Below are positions 1-9,635 of a stretch of 64,000 nucleotides of DNA, piece after piece. The notes below the pieces were generated by a model. The model was not told the origin of the DNA and searched no databases. It worked only from the letters and a program-made list of their open reading frames with translations. Made by a program: the position numbers and the translations under genes. Numbering within the stretch: the stretch's first letter is position 1; each line of letters opens with the position of its first letter. The DNA is from Paragorgia papillata (Eukaryota > Cnidaria > Anthozoa > Scleralcyonacea > Coralliidae): the NCBI GenBank assembly GCA_035771165.1, contig JAWNZC010000368.1, positions 2,477,501 through 2,541,500 on the forward strand. The letters run 5' to 3'.

Positions 1-575
1 CTAATCCCTTTACAATGTCCCCTTTCATGCAATTTGGCATGCGTGTCGTACATGTTGCTATTTTGACAATATATTAGACTACTTAATAAAACTACGTACA
101 GGAAGGTCTTAATCCCTTCTTCCTGGAAGGTCTTAATCCCTACTTTATGGCTAACATGTCAACAGTACACTTGAAACATTAGTTAAAAGGCTCTTCAGAG
201 TTCACAAAGACTCTTGATTCGAAGCCAAACGGGCACTCGCCCAGGAAACACGGTCGCTAATCGCATTGTTAAAAGAATGTCACACTATATCGCTTTTCGT
301 TCTATAATCTTTCCGCGTATAAACTTATAGCTAACATGTCAACAGTACACTTGAAACATTAGTTAAAAGGCTATTCAGATTTCAGAAAGATCTTGACTCG
401 AAGCCAAACGAGCACTCGCCCAGGAAACGCGGTCGCTAATCACATTGTTAAAAGAATGTCACACTATATCGCTTTTCGTTCTATAATCTCTTTACTATGT
501 TAGACTCTGGTAACACATTGATTTGTCTGAACAATGATCAACGCGCTTTCGCAGTAGACATGCACGCCTGAGCGT
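1..575 (-). repeat. Dispersed repeat, minus-strand copy with a 182-bp internal tandem duplication
   Basis: A segment starting GCTAACATGTCAACAGTACA near 149 recurs near 331 with the same following 155 bases, giving a tandem duplication of about 182 bp. The reverse complement of 481-570 matches the end of the plus-strand copy near 29357-29410, and shorter matches occur near 27100-27200. This is therefore one member of the long dispersed repeat described at 20176 and 28631. No coding potential is seen. The family is unassigned. Confidence 0.7.
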
Positions 576-580
576 ACCTA

Positions 581-1000
581 TTTTTTAAGATTGTATTTGG
601 AAGAAGACCTAAGATAATGAAAAATGGCTTTTACATGCCTTTCAAATCTTAACTCATTATTCAGTTATTGGCTATGCAATTTGAGCAATGACCGCAGCGG
701 CACACGTTGTATGTGGGAGAAAACGGAAAATCAGTCATATCTTTGGATTGGTTTAACTACAGAAAACCACACATTGCAGATGTAATTAGACCATACGCCA
801 AGGAAAATTTCCAACGTTTGATTCAGTTTAGTCAAACCAATCCAAAGATGACTGATTTTCCGTTTTCTCCCACATACAACGTGTGACGTCATTGCTCAAA
901 TTGCATCGCCAATAACTCGAGGAATGGGATAAGATTTGAAAGGCGTGTAAAAGCCATTTTTCATTATCTTAGGTGTTCTTCCAAATACAATCTTAAAAAA
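581..1000. mobile_element. Foldback MITE of about 420 bp
   Basis: The two halves are reverse complements almost to the centre. The left end TTTTTTAAGATTG pairs with the right end CAATCTTAAAAAA, and inner blocks such as GGAAAATCAGTCAT pair with ATGACTGATTTTCC, including a run around TTTGGATTGGTTT. No ORF is present. The near-complete palindrome is typical of a non-autonomous foldback DNA element. The superfamily cannot be assigned because no clean target duplication is visible. Confidence 0.75.
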
Positions 1001-1557
1001 CTGAAGTGAAATTTCGTTTCATAGGCACTTTTAGTAGTGCGACAATGGCAGATTATTAGGGGGACCTTAAGCAAGCACAACGCGAACGTCACGACGACGA
1101 CCCAAGTACAATAGTATTTTTCAACCAAAACAAAACGTTGAATAATTTGCAGTCCCAAGAGTAATCCCAACACCGTCCTCGTTGCACATACAACGTCAAC
1201 TGAAGCGTTTTTACGTTTTCAAGACAACGTGGTAAAGAACAGCAAAAGTTGTTAGTTTACTTAGGCGTTAATCTATTATACGTCACGTTGTCGAAACTAT
1301 GGCTACTTTTTAAAGATCTTACAAAATACATAAAACATACAATATACGATGTCCTGATCCATGGTTTCTTTTAAACACATGCAGTAACTTATTTGCCGTC
1401 GTCATCCTAGCTTCCTTAATTAATAAGGTCTCTAGTATCTAATAATCACGACACTCTGTAAAATAGTAAGTCAGTTAGGGTGTCCTGTGTCCCATGTGGA
1501 CCCATAAGCCAAAGCGAGCGGAGATTCGTTCGAGCGAAAGAAAAAGCCATTCGCAGA
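1001..1557. other. Upstream region of gene 1, no gene seen
   Basis: The stretch has no supportable ORF. It probably contains the promoter and 5' UTR of the ankyrin gene that starts at 1558, but I cannot point to a convincing TATA box or initiator. The reading frame of exon 1 is open from about 1480 without an ATG before 1558, so an upstream coding exon joined near there cannot be excluded. Confidence 0.4.
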
Positions 1558-1687
1558 ATGGAGTTATGGCGGGCTGCACGTGATGGCGAGTTGAGTGAAG
1601 TGAAAGAGTTGATTGATGGGGGAGCAGACATAGATGAAAAGGGAGAATACTTGAAACGAACTCCTCTACACTACGCAGCTCGTAGAG
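1558..1687 (+). CDS. Gene 1 exon 1: start of an ankyrin-ROC-COR protein
   Basis: The first in-frame ATG (1558) has an ideal context, A at -3 and G at +4, and opens with MELWRAARDGELSEVKEL, the usual start of a first ankyrin repeat. It continues into a TPLHYAARRG motif at the end of the exon. The donor follows CGTAGAG at 1688 (GTAACT) and the codon is split after its first base (phase 1). Joined to exon 2, the sequence reads RRG-HIDIVDY, restoring the canonical ankyrin turn G-H-x-x-I-V. The intron is only 97 bp. Ankyrin repeats act as protein-binding scaffolds; in this gene they form the N-terminal sensing or adaptor part ahead of a GTPase module. The 5' end could lie further upstream. Confidence 0.82.
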
Positions 1688-1784
1688 GTAACTAGAAATG
1701 CTCAAATATTGATTGATCACAAATCAGAAGTCAAAGCAGTAAACGAAAACATAATAATATTCCTTTATTTTGCATTCTTTATAG

Positions 1785-2171
1785 GACACATCGATATAGT
1801 TGATTATAGTATTAAAAACGGAGCCGATGTTCGATGTAAAGACCAAGACGGTAACTCTCCTCTTCATCTTGCCAGTTGCGGGGGTCATTTGGAAGTTGTG
1901 AAGCTTCTTCTTATTAAAGGAAGTGATATCACTTCTAGAACGAATGATGGCCGTACTTCACTTCATCGTGCATGCTATGAAGGACATCCAGCAGTGGTTG
2001 ACTATCTTGTGCAGCATGGCGCTGACATAGAATCTCGAGAAAAAGATGGTTTCTCACCTTTTCATGTTGCATGCCTTGCTTACAAATTTCATGTGGTGCA
2101 GTACTTGATCAGAAAAGGATGCGATATTACAGCCACAACTGAAGCTGGCCGTTCAGGTCTCCAAATAGCTG
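1785..2171 (+). CDS. Gene 1 exon 2: ankyrin repeats 2-5
   Basis: After the TTTATAG acceptor the exon encodes 129 codons with about four consecutive 33-residue ankyrin repeats. Diagnostic motifs are GNSPLHLASCGGHLEVVKLL, GRTSLHRACYEGHPAVVDYL, GFSPFHVACLAYKFHVVQYL and the start of GRSGLQIA. The exon ends at a strong donor, G|GTGAGTAT, in phase 1. The next ankyrin helix is supplied by the 66-bp exon at 15736, more than 13 kb downstream, across an intron filled with transposons. Repeat spacing is regular with no frameshift, so this exon appears to be under coding constraint. Confidence 0.88.
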
Positions 2172-3121
2172 GTGAGTATTCTTTATGAACATTGTTGCAT
2201 TATTCTCACTATATTGGATAAACTTTAAAACAATTAGCTTTTTTTCTTTGGCTATACCAATTTGAGACACACATTTTTTCTCAGGGCTTAGTTGCTGTGT
2301 CAGTTGGTTGAGAAAAGAATGAAAATAGAAAGTCAGTCTTTTTTATAACTATTTAAGAATTAAGATGACTCAAACTGGCCAGACAGGCAGACAATGTGTA
2401 AACTAACAGGGTAAAAAGTTTCTTTTTTATTATTATTATTAAATCTTTAATTTATACTGATAAAAACTGGTCAGTCAATCAATAGATTGACTGGTATTAA
2501 TCGGTGACAAGTTTCTCTTTTTTCTTGTCTCTTTTGAGTCATCTTAGTTTAATTAATTAATGACATAATACAGCATGTATACTTACACTTGTTTATTGAC
2601 ATTGAGAAAAAACATTGGACATTATAGGAGGGGGTACTCCCATATACTGGTATTGGCTATACAGGGACATGTCACTTGAAAGGCTATGGTTTTTGCTATT
2701 TTTAATTTGTTTATTTACATAGTTCACCAGTAGACAATTTCCTAGTATATAAGCTGTGTTTTCAATTGTTACTTGGATTCGGGTCCCCACACTATGTATC
2801 GAATTCCATCCTAGACCTGACCAATTTCATTGGTTACTGGTGGGATGGAGGGATGCAATACGTTATTAATCTGGAGCATGTTTTCTCCAACCTTCCAGCA
2901 AGCCATTTAAAGGACCGTGTAAAATCACTCTGCTGCCCAATGCACCTAGTCGTTTGTTTCGAGCATTCCCATGCTGGTTCTCCCCATTCACCACACGCAG
3001 TTCCTTAGCTGCTAACCTTGGTTATTTCATAACGCCATTTTAACGTCACAAGTACAATTAAAAATGTATGCAATGCTTTAGTTTCTTAAAGTAGAATGTA
3101 ATGTTCAAGCAAGGCGAGTGT
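2172..3121. other. Intron 2 of gene 1, proximal part
   Basis: No gene is seen. A short inverted pair, AATTAAGATGACTCAAA near 2352 and TTTGAGTCATCTTAGTTT near 2535, suggests a small MITE or hairpin of about 200 bp. A smaller hairpin around 2473-2495 pairs CAGTCAATC with GATTGACTG. The last five bases (AGTGT, 3117-3121) are the target duplication of the gypsy element that follows. Confidence 0.5.
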
Positions 3122-3250
3122 TGTAAAAGTATGAAGTTTATTATCTACTACAAAGTCCATACAAAATATTTTTTCTTACATGTATTTATATACATGTACG
3201 TTAAGGCGTAAGTCCCGGATGATGTATAAATTATAATGAATTATGTGACA
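3122..3250 (-). repeat. 3' LTR of the gypsy element (129 bp)
   Basis: It starts TGTAAAAGTATGAAG and ends TGACA on the plus strand. It matches the right LTR over nearly its whole length, including a shared block around CCCGGATGATGTATAAATTA. It differs by small indels, for example an extra ACATGT near 3194 and a missing stretch near 3143, so insertion is not recent. Confidence 0.9.
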
Positions 3251-3379
3251 TCTCCTCCCTGAAGCACAGATGTTGATTATGTAATATATAATCTTGATGT
3301 TCTATACACTATGAGTGTTGTTCTGTTTATAGTTTATAAGATTTATAAGTCCAGCCTATTTGGCTTCTTTACAACACAG

Positions 3380-4560
3380 TCACTCCTGGTTGTTGGGAGG
3401 TTTCTTTTTTGGTTCGTCAGTGTTTCCAGTTTGTGGGTTGGTTGTGCATGCTATTTCCAATTCCACAGTATGTCCTCCTGCTTCTTGGAAACCGAATTCG
3501 GAGACAGGGCTGTCTTGGTTGCTCAGCGATTGATCTGTTTGTTGTACTTTCTCTTGGCCTGTGGGTTTAAGGTGTATTCTATTTCTGTTACGCCTTAGCT
3601 CGGATCCATTGGGTGTCTCGACGATGTAGGAGTTAGGCTTATCAGATTCTTCCTTTACTCTTCCTGCAACACATATCTTGTTTCGGGGTTGAAAGACAGT
3701 CACTTGTTGGTCTGGCACCAGTCTGGGCAGTGTACGTGAAGACTTTCCATCATACTGCTGTTTCTGAACATCTTTGCGATACTGTAGCTGTTTTTGGTTA
3801 TCTTCCTTGGCTTGAGAACGTTGTAGTCGTCCACTGCAGGGTAGTTGTGTGCGGTAGTCCCTCTGGTTCAGTAGCTTAGCTGGTGATGGTAAGTTGCTGT
3901 CCACATAGTAGTGCAAGATACAGGTCCTGTCCAGAAGCTTCTGACTTGCATAGTAGGTTCTTTACTGTCTGAATCGTCCTCTCTATAAACCTGTTGCTTT
4001 GGGGGTACAGCGGTGAGCTGGTAACATGTTTAATACTCCACTGGTTGCAGAAGGCTGCAAAATTACTCTCGACTGCTGTACTGCGGGCCATTGTCAGAGA
4101 CCAAGGTTTCTGGTATTCCATGCTCTGCGAAGATGGACTTCAGGTGATTTATTGCGGCAGCTGATGTAATTGAGTTCAGTTTTCTCAGGACTGGATACTT
4201 GCTGTAGTAGTCGGCCACTAGTAGATACTGTGCACCTTGGTAGTCAAACAGGTCTGTGCCAAGTTTCTGCCATGGAAAGGTGGCTACCGTGTGTGGTTGT
4301 AGTGGTTCTTTCGACTGTTGCTTGGAGTGCTCCATGCAGGTGGTGCAGCTGGCAGTCATGTCCTTGATGTCTTTTGAGATCCCTGGCCGGAACAAACAGT
4401 CCTTGGCTTTCAGCAGACACTTCTCTCTACCCATATGGCCATAATGTACAATCTGGGGCATCTGTGTATGGAATTCGCTTGGAATGATGATTCGGTGTCC
4501 TTTTAGAACCAGTCCATTTTCAACGCTTAGGTCTTCTCTGAAGTTCCAGAATTCTTTCAT
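3380..4560 (-). pseudogene. Gypsy integrase and pol C-terminus, broken
   Basis: The N-terminal zinc-binding region is visible as an H-x3-H ... C-x2-C pattern (HYGHMGREKC ... ASCTTC). The catalytic core follows with LGTDLFDYQGAQYLLVADYY (first Asp) and SDNGPQYSS (second Asp), then a frameshift near 4090. The Glu-bearing helix reads QSNRFIERTIQTVK. The rest is a basic C-terminal tail of about 150 residues in yet another frame. Function in an intact element would be strand transfer into chromosomal DNA; here at least two frameshifts make it non-functional. Confidence 0.88.
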
Positions 4561-4804
4561 GTCTGGAGGGCACTCATTTGGATACTCTGGCCAACCATGG
4601 TGTCAGTATGATTTCTTTCAGATGACTGAGTATAACATCTTGTTTTGTGTACTCACGTATTTCATCTAATCTGGCGGGGGTTGCTGGCAGAGTGCTTGTA
4701 ATTGCGTTGACTTCAATCGATGGCACTTCATTGTCTTCTGCAGGACATTCCATACAGCTAACTCTGGAGAGGGCATCAGCTATAACGTTGGTCTTCCCTT
4801 GGAT

Positions 4805-4983
4805 TTATCGCAGCTGTACATCGTACTTTGACATTTTCAGGAGAAGCCTCTGTAGGTGTGGTGATGCACTTGTTATACTCTTCTTCCATGTACTTTCAAG
4901 GGGTTTATGGTCTGTTTCGATAACAACCTCCTTGCCAAAGACGTAATGGTTGAATTTCTCCAAGGACCAACTGGCAGTGAGCT

Positions 4984-5015
<32 letters not shown>

Positions 5016-5498
5016 TCTCTCTCTGTCTCTGTCTCTGTCTCTGTCTCTGTCTCTGTCTCTGTCTCTGTCTCTGTCTCTGTCTCTGTCTCTGTCTCTGTCT
5101 CTGTCTGTGTCTCTGTCTCTGTCTCTGTCTCTGTCTCTGTCTCTGTCTCTGTCTCTGTTACTGTATTGCGACTCAGTTTCAGTGAGTGAGCGGCTTGCAT
5201 AACATACTGGTCTGCCTTCTTGTATCAATACACATCCAATTCCTTTCATGCTGGTGTCTTTTTGGATCAAGTATTTCTTCTCAGCATCATAATAGGCAAT
5301 AAGTGGAGCTTTGGTAGTCACTTGCTTGACAGACTGAAACGCTTGCTGCTGCTCAGGTTGCGAGGTGAATGGTACATCTTTCTTCATTAACTGTCGTAGG
5401 GGCAATGATGTTTGGGCCAGAATTGGAGAGAATCTATTTAGGTAGTTTACCATGCCCAAGAAGGACTGTGGTTCTGCCATGTTCTTTGGCTGTGGCAT
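4805..5498 (-). pseudogene. Gypsy RNase H region disrupted by a microsatellite
   Basis: The segment starts with the RT thumb/connection motif [17 protein letters not shown]. It continues with [21 protein letters not shown] and [18 protein letters not shown], the conserved start of gypsy RNase H. It then runs into about 175 bp of CTCTGT-type repeats before resuming at [20 protein letters not shown] and [12 protein letters not shown]. The order and flanks match one RNase H domain, so the repeat grew inside it rather than between genes. The protein is destroyed. Confidence 0.88.
4984..5158. repeat. (CTCTGT)n / (CT)n microsatellite inside RNase H
   Basis: About 30 bp of CT repeats grade into some 22 copies of the hexamer CTCTGT (one interrupted). 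The tract lies exactly where intact gypsy RNase H encodes a Glu-Arg-Glu type stretch, so a GAGAGAGAG seed in the coding sequence is the likely origin. Confidence 0.95.
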
Positions 5499-5573
5499 AT
5501 CTCTGATTGCTTTGATCTTATGATCATCCGGTCTGATTCCACCAGGGGTCCATGTAAACCCAAAGAATGATGT

Positions 5574-6008
5574 TTATTCAACTTTGAACTGGAACTTATC
5601 TGCGTTGAACCTTACATTGTTCTCTCTTGCTGTGTCCAAGACGTCAAGTATGTGTTGATCATGTGCAGGTTCAGCGATTCCACTCAGGCCATTCAGTTTT
5701 CCAAAGGTGGTGTCCATCTTCTCTTGGAATATGTCTCCACTACAGGTGAGGCCAAAGGGGAGTCTTCTCTGTCTGTATTTGCCCCATGGGGTGCTGAAGG
5801 TGCATAGTCGACTGCTCTCATCGTCAAGCTCGACTTGCCAGAAACCGCTACGTGCATCTAAAATACTGAAGTGGGTTGCACCACTAACCTTTGGTATCAC
5901 ATCGTCTATAGTTCTCACATAATAAGGGTTGCGCTTGATGGCTTTGTTGAGGTCACGGGTTTCCTTGTACACATTTTGCACTTCACTTAGGATTCCAGAT
6001 TCCACCAA
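5574..6008 (-). pseudogene. Gypsy reverse transcriptase, active-site box deleted
   Basis: Fingers and palm motifs are clear: RNPYYVRTIDDVIPKV, FSILDARSGFWQVELDD with the first catalytic Asp, and FSTPWGKYRQRRLPFGLTCS. Then GKLNGLSGIA jumps straight to EPAHDQHILDVL. In gypsy RTs the Y/F-x-D-D box with two catalytic aspartates lies just after the SGIA-like segment; it is missing here. A deletion of roughly eight to ten codons near 5665-5690 is inferred, which abolishes polymerase activity. The downstream text ARENNVRFNADKFQFKVE is normal. Confidence 0.9.
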
Positions 6009-6022
6009 CTTATTTAACTCCT

Positions 6023-6666
6023 CTATGTAAGCTGGCTGTAATTGGACTGGGAGTTGTCTTGGGGCATGTTGGATAGGAATGGCATTTTCAACTGTTTGTT
6101 ATGGAGCTCCTGGAAAGCAGCAATCCCAGTGAAAACATCTCGATATTCTTTCAAAAGGTAATCTTTTGTCAGGGGGAAAGGGTGCTGCTTGCCTTGTACG
6201 TCAACGAGCTTGACTTTCTGTGGACTGGTTGATGTGTTTAGGTCTTGCTTGACTGAGTGGGTGACTGGTGGAATAGTACTGCCAGTGTTGCTTTTGGCTT
6301 CGATGACCCAATTTAGCTTTAAGAGATCAAGAGCCTGTGCTGAGGTATTACCAATTATTGCAGGCCCATGGACATCAACAACCTGTGCTTGGATTACCTT
6401 GGAACTGGGGTTGTTGGGAACCTTCACATAGACATGGCAAGAACCCAGGTTTGGTATATCGGCCCCACCATATGGTGTTAACTTCATTGTAGGTTGTTTT
6501 AGCTCATGTTTTCCACGGCTTACAGTAGCTGCTGGAATAAGGACTTGGGTATAATGTTTGTGTCTGCACCTGAATCTATTTTACAAAGGGTATATAGTAG
6601 TTTTTCTTCTGGACTCAATGCCAAAGAAACTTCTAGCATAGCTTTTTCCTTGCATGAGATAGTATG
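6023..6666 (-). pseudogene. Gypsy protease region, broken
   Basis: The retropepsin motif is intact as CKIDSGADTNIIPKSLFQQL around 6530-6580. After a break near 6490, the frame continues with a region that reads like the protease C-terminus and RT N-terminus (VYVKVPNNPSSKVIQAQVVD ... GPAIIGNTSAQALDLLKL). The upstream side is cut at 6666 by the hAT-like insertion. An intact product would cleave the Gag-Pol polyprotein. At least one frameshift and the insertion make this a pseudogene. Confidence 0.85.
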
Positions 6667-8085
6667 CAGGGGCGGATTTAGGATTTTGAAAATGTCAGTC
6701 AAACTTATGGTGCACAGATCTAGGGGGGTGCGGGGGGCATGCCCCCCCGGAAAATTGAAAAATTTTGGGCTCTCTAAAATGGCATTTTCTAATCTCAAGC
6801 ACATTTGAGCAAAATTTGTTTGAAACTTTTTAAAACATATTTTTAATGGCACATTTTATCATTATTGCAAAATATTTTGTCCAAATTGAATGTTTCTTAA
6901 ACTTTATTGAGAATTATATACAGAATTATATATTTACAAAGCTAACTATAATATTAGTTAGCTAAACGAGACAGGAGCGAACACCATGCAATTATTCATT
7001 GTCTCAAAGATTAATTTAAATAAATTATATGTCATCTACCGACAACCTGACTACATGAGATCATATTTCACGAACACGCCGTTTAAAATATATCTCATCA
7101 GAGGCAAGATAGCGCGCTAAGAATTGAAAATAGTATTCATTTCAAAATCATGAAAAGAAAGATCCAATTTAACGTTGAACTAAACCTGGGCTTAAGGATC
7201 AATTGATCCTTTGAGTTTCAAATTCATCAGCTCCCCGCAAGCTAGTGGTGAAATATGCTAATGCCGCCTGCTGAATAAATATATGTCTGAACTCTGAACT
7301 CAGACTTCACTAGGACGCAAAATGATAAATACATACTGATGACTGGACAAAACAATATATATTCGACACTAGACTGTTTTGTTGAAGAATGAAATGAAGA
7401 CGACCTTCACTTACCAGTCCTTAGCAGTATGGGGGAATAAATGACTCCGCGCCAAAATTGAGAAGCTCGAAATGCTTCCAATGCGGTCATTAAATGTTAC
7501 TCGGTTGAAACAAATCGATGACTCATGTAAGCATTCACTATTCGAAAAACGCTTACAGAACTCATGACTGAAACACAGCTGTGAGAAGTGAGAAGCTTCG
7601 ATGACGATGAATATAATAATCTAATTACTCAGTATCTCAGCTGAGCTCAGCAATCCAAATTTTCAGCAAGCCATGGTGCAGATCCAGCAAAACGCTTGAA
7701 ATCAACGCGAGAGCCAATCAGGTTTGAGGCAAATCCAGCAAAAAAGTGGTTGCCATGGTGCGATCCAGCAAAACGCTTGAAATCAACGCGAGAGCCAATC
7801 AGGGTTTGAGGCAAATCCAGCAAAAAAAAAGTGGTTGCCATGGTGCAGATCCAGCAAAACTCTCAAAGCAAACGCTGACCTCTGTGTCATCTCTGCCCGG
7901 TGTTTGCTGACTCGCTAAACTAAGATAAAACCCAATATCTGCGATCACTGAAGGCCAAGCCAAAGCCAGTCGCACCATAACATTTTCTAGAAGACTCTTG
8001 AGAAAAATTATTGTCTTATTGCGCAATTATTCTTGATTTTTTTTTACAGTCGCCGGTCTGGTGCCTGTATGCTAAATAGCCCCTT
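6667..8085. mobile_element. Non-autonomous hAT-like element nested in the gypsy pol
   Basis: A 1419-bp insertion is flanked by a perfect 8-bp duplication, ATAGTATG, at 6659-6666 and 8086-8093. Its left end CAGGGGCGGATTTAGG pairs imperfectly with the right end GCTAAATAGCCCCTT, as in hAT terminal inverted repeats. No transposase ORF is seen. It separates the gag/zinc-knuckle part of the gypsy element from its protease, so it arrived after the retrotransposon. Subterminal tandem copies of an 82-85 bp unit lie near its right end. Confidence 0.88.
7670..7900. repeat. Tandem 82-85 bp subterminal repeat in the hAT-like element
   Basis: The phrase GCCATGGTGC(A)GATCCAGCA starts at 7670, 7752 and 7837, with following sequence nearly identical in the first two units and partial in the third. 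Short ORFs on the minus strand here merely translate the repeat. Confidence 0.85.
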
Positions 8086-8239
8086 ATAGTATGTACATGT
8101 ACATTTGTAGCCAGGGGTGTTGCTTCTATTGGGCCTAGAAACACATGGTGATCACCTGGTACTTGGGGTGGCTGTGGTTCAGATTGGTTCAGGTTATCAT
8201 TAGCTGCTACAATTTCATGCACATTTTTATTTCTCAGCC

Positions 8240-8996
8240 TTGACAGACACACCTTAGCTAGGTGTCCTACCTTTTGGCAGTAGTGCCATTTTTTGCCGGA
8301 CACTGTTCTCGAGAGTGGGGACCCCAGCCACAATTTCTGCAGTGTTGAACTTTGCTTCGGTTGGCCCCTGGGTTGTTTCTAGGCTGATTTCTTTGGTTCT
8401 AAAATATTTTGTTTGAATTGATGGGATGTACTTCAGTGTTCATCAACTGGAGTTGTTTGTCTGCTGACTTCTCGGTTTTTGCCATTTGTCGAGCTTTGTT
8501 AAAAGTGAGTGTGTTTCCTTCTTTTCTGACACGGTCAGAATTCATTCCAAGGACAAGGTCACAAGGAAGTCTCTCAAAAATCGATCATAATGATCTACTG
8601 GATAATTAGCTTCCTTAACGAGAATTCTGAGCTTAGCAATAAATTCTTCTAAAGATAACGTACCTTGACGAAAGTTGTGCAGCTCCCAAACTGCGATCAA
8701 CTCGTTTGAATGAGGCTTTACGTAGCTTCCAAAATTTTCCCAGTAGTATTCCAGCTTTTTCTGTTCCTCTGTTCCCAGGTCCCAGGTGTTAAAGAGCTCT
8801 ATTCCACGTTGTCCAGACCAGTACAGTAGGTGTTTACACTTTGTTTCCTTTCGCATCTTCGCTATGGGGCCAGTAAATAATAGTTCGCATCTTTGTTTCC
8901 ACATTTTAAAGCGGCTATATACAGTATGTTGTCATCAGCGCTCCAATCCATTGACGGCCCCTTGTCGATGAACGAGGCCGAGGCACCCGCCGCCAT
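8240..8996 (-). pseudogene. Gypsy gag with zinc knuckle, frameshifted
   Basis: An ATG at 8996 opens MAAGASASFIDKG and the same protein continues from 8904 in another frame as MWKQRCELLFTGPIAKM; one extra TA in a TATATA run near 8922 explains the shift. The middle part matches the Gag core (LEYYWENFGSYVKPHSNELIAVWELHNFRQGTLSLEEFIAKL, given here in part as landmarks near 8650-8750). Near 8240-8300 a partial CCHC knuckle (WHYCQKVGHLAKVCLS) follows in a third frame. An intact Gag would form the virus-like particle and bind RNA. Confidence 0.82.
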
Positions 8997-9130
8997 GTCC
9001 TATTAGGCGTTTTCGCGTGTTCAAAGCGTTTTAATGTAGTTGTAAATTTACTCTTTCACTTACACCAGTGTATTGAATAGATTGTTGTACTATGGTTGTC
9101 AGAACATCGTCAACCCCACACCTGACACCA

Positions 9131-9275
9131 TGTAAAAGTATGAAGTACGAATCGAAATTTAATCTCTACTACAAATTCCATACAAAAAGTTCCTCCATCT
9201 TTTTTCTTACATGTATTTATATACGTTAAGGCGTATGTCCCGGATGATGTATAAATTATAATGAATTATCTGACA
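9131..9275 (-). repeat. 5' LTR of the gypsy element (145 bp)
   Basis: It has the same termini as the left LTR, TGTAAAAGTATGAAG and TGACA, and is followed by the AGTGT target duplication. On the minus strand the internal region begins TGGTGTCAGGTG directly after the LTR, as expected for a tRNA primer-binding site. At about 145 bp it is short for a gypsy LTR. Confidence 0.9.
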
Positions 9276-9635
9276 AGTGTGAAATATTTTTTTCCTTTTT
9301 AATAGGCCAAAATATTTTAGCATAGTGTTGTAACCAGTTGCAGTATATAAGCTTTTCAATTATATCTAGGTTTACACAATTTTTAATTAATACTCAGAGT
9401 GCTTTATTGTTTTTGCCAATGTACCCAAATGCAGGGTTCGAATTAGTTGGGGAAAAACGATGTGCAACTATTTTTCGAAAATACGTGGTTCTGGAACGAG
9501 TGTTAAATCATTAACTATGGTTAGGATAAAAATATAATAGCTCTGTCATAATCTTAACTACTCAGTCAAACTGCTTATTTGTAATCTATTCTTAATAAAT
9601 AAACATGACATTAAGTAACTTTGAATGCATTTTAG

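Larger units (their letters stand above)
3122..9275 (-). mobile_element. Ty3/gypsy LTR retrotransposon, complete ends, inactive
   Basis: The element runs on the minus strand between two TG...CA LTRs. It is flanked by a perfect 5-bp target duplication, AGTGT, at 3117-3121 and 9276-9280. Next to the 3' LTR (left) is a purine run, AGGGAGGAGA on the minus strand, fitting a polypurine tract. Next to the 5' LTR (right) the minus strand begins TGGTGTCAGG, fitting a primer-binding site. The order gag, protease, RT, RNase H, integrase is that of gypsy elements. It is dead: frames break repeatedly, the RT active-site box is gone, a microsatellite lies in RNase H and a hAT-like element is inserted at 6667-8085. 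It sits antisense in intron 2 of gene 1. Confidence 0.93.

Noticed and set aside
5030..5160. CRISPR-like spacing in repeat arrays of this window
   Set aside because: The arrays are microsatellites or minisatellites without unique spacers, and the sequence is eukaryotic.
4905..5200. Arg-Asp and Thr-Glu repeat proteins
   Set aside because: Translations of the CTCTGT microsatellite in the broken RNase H region.
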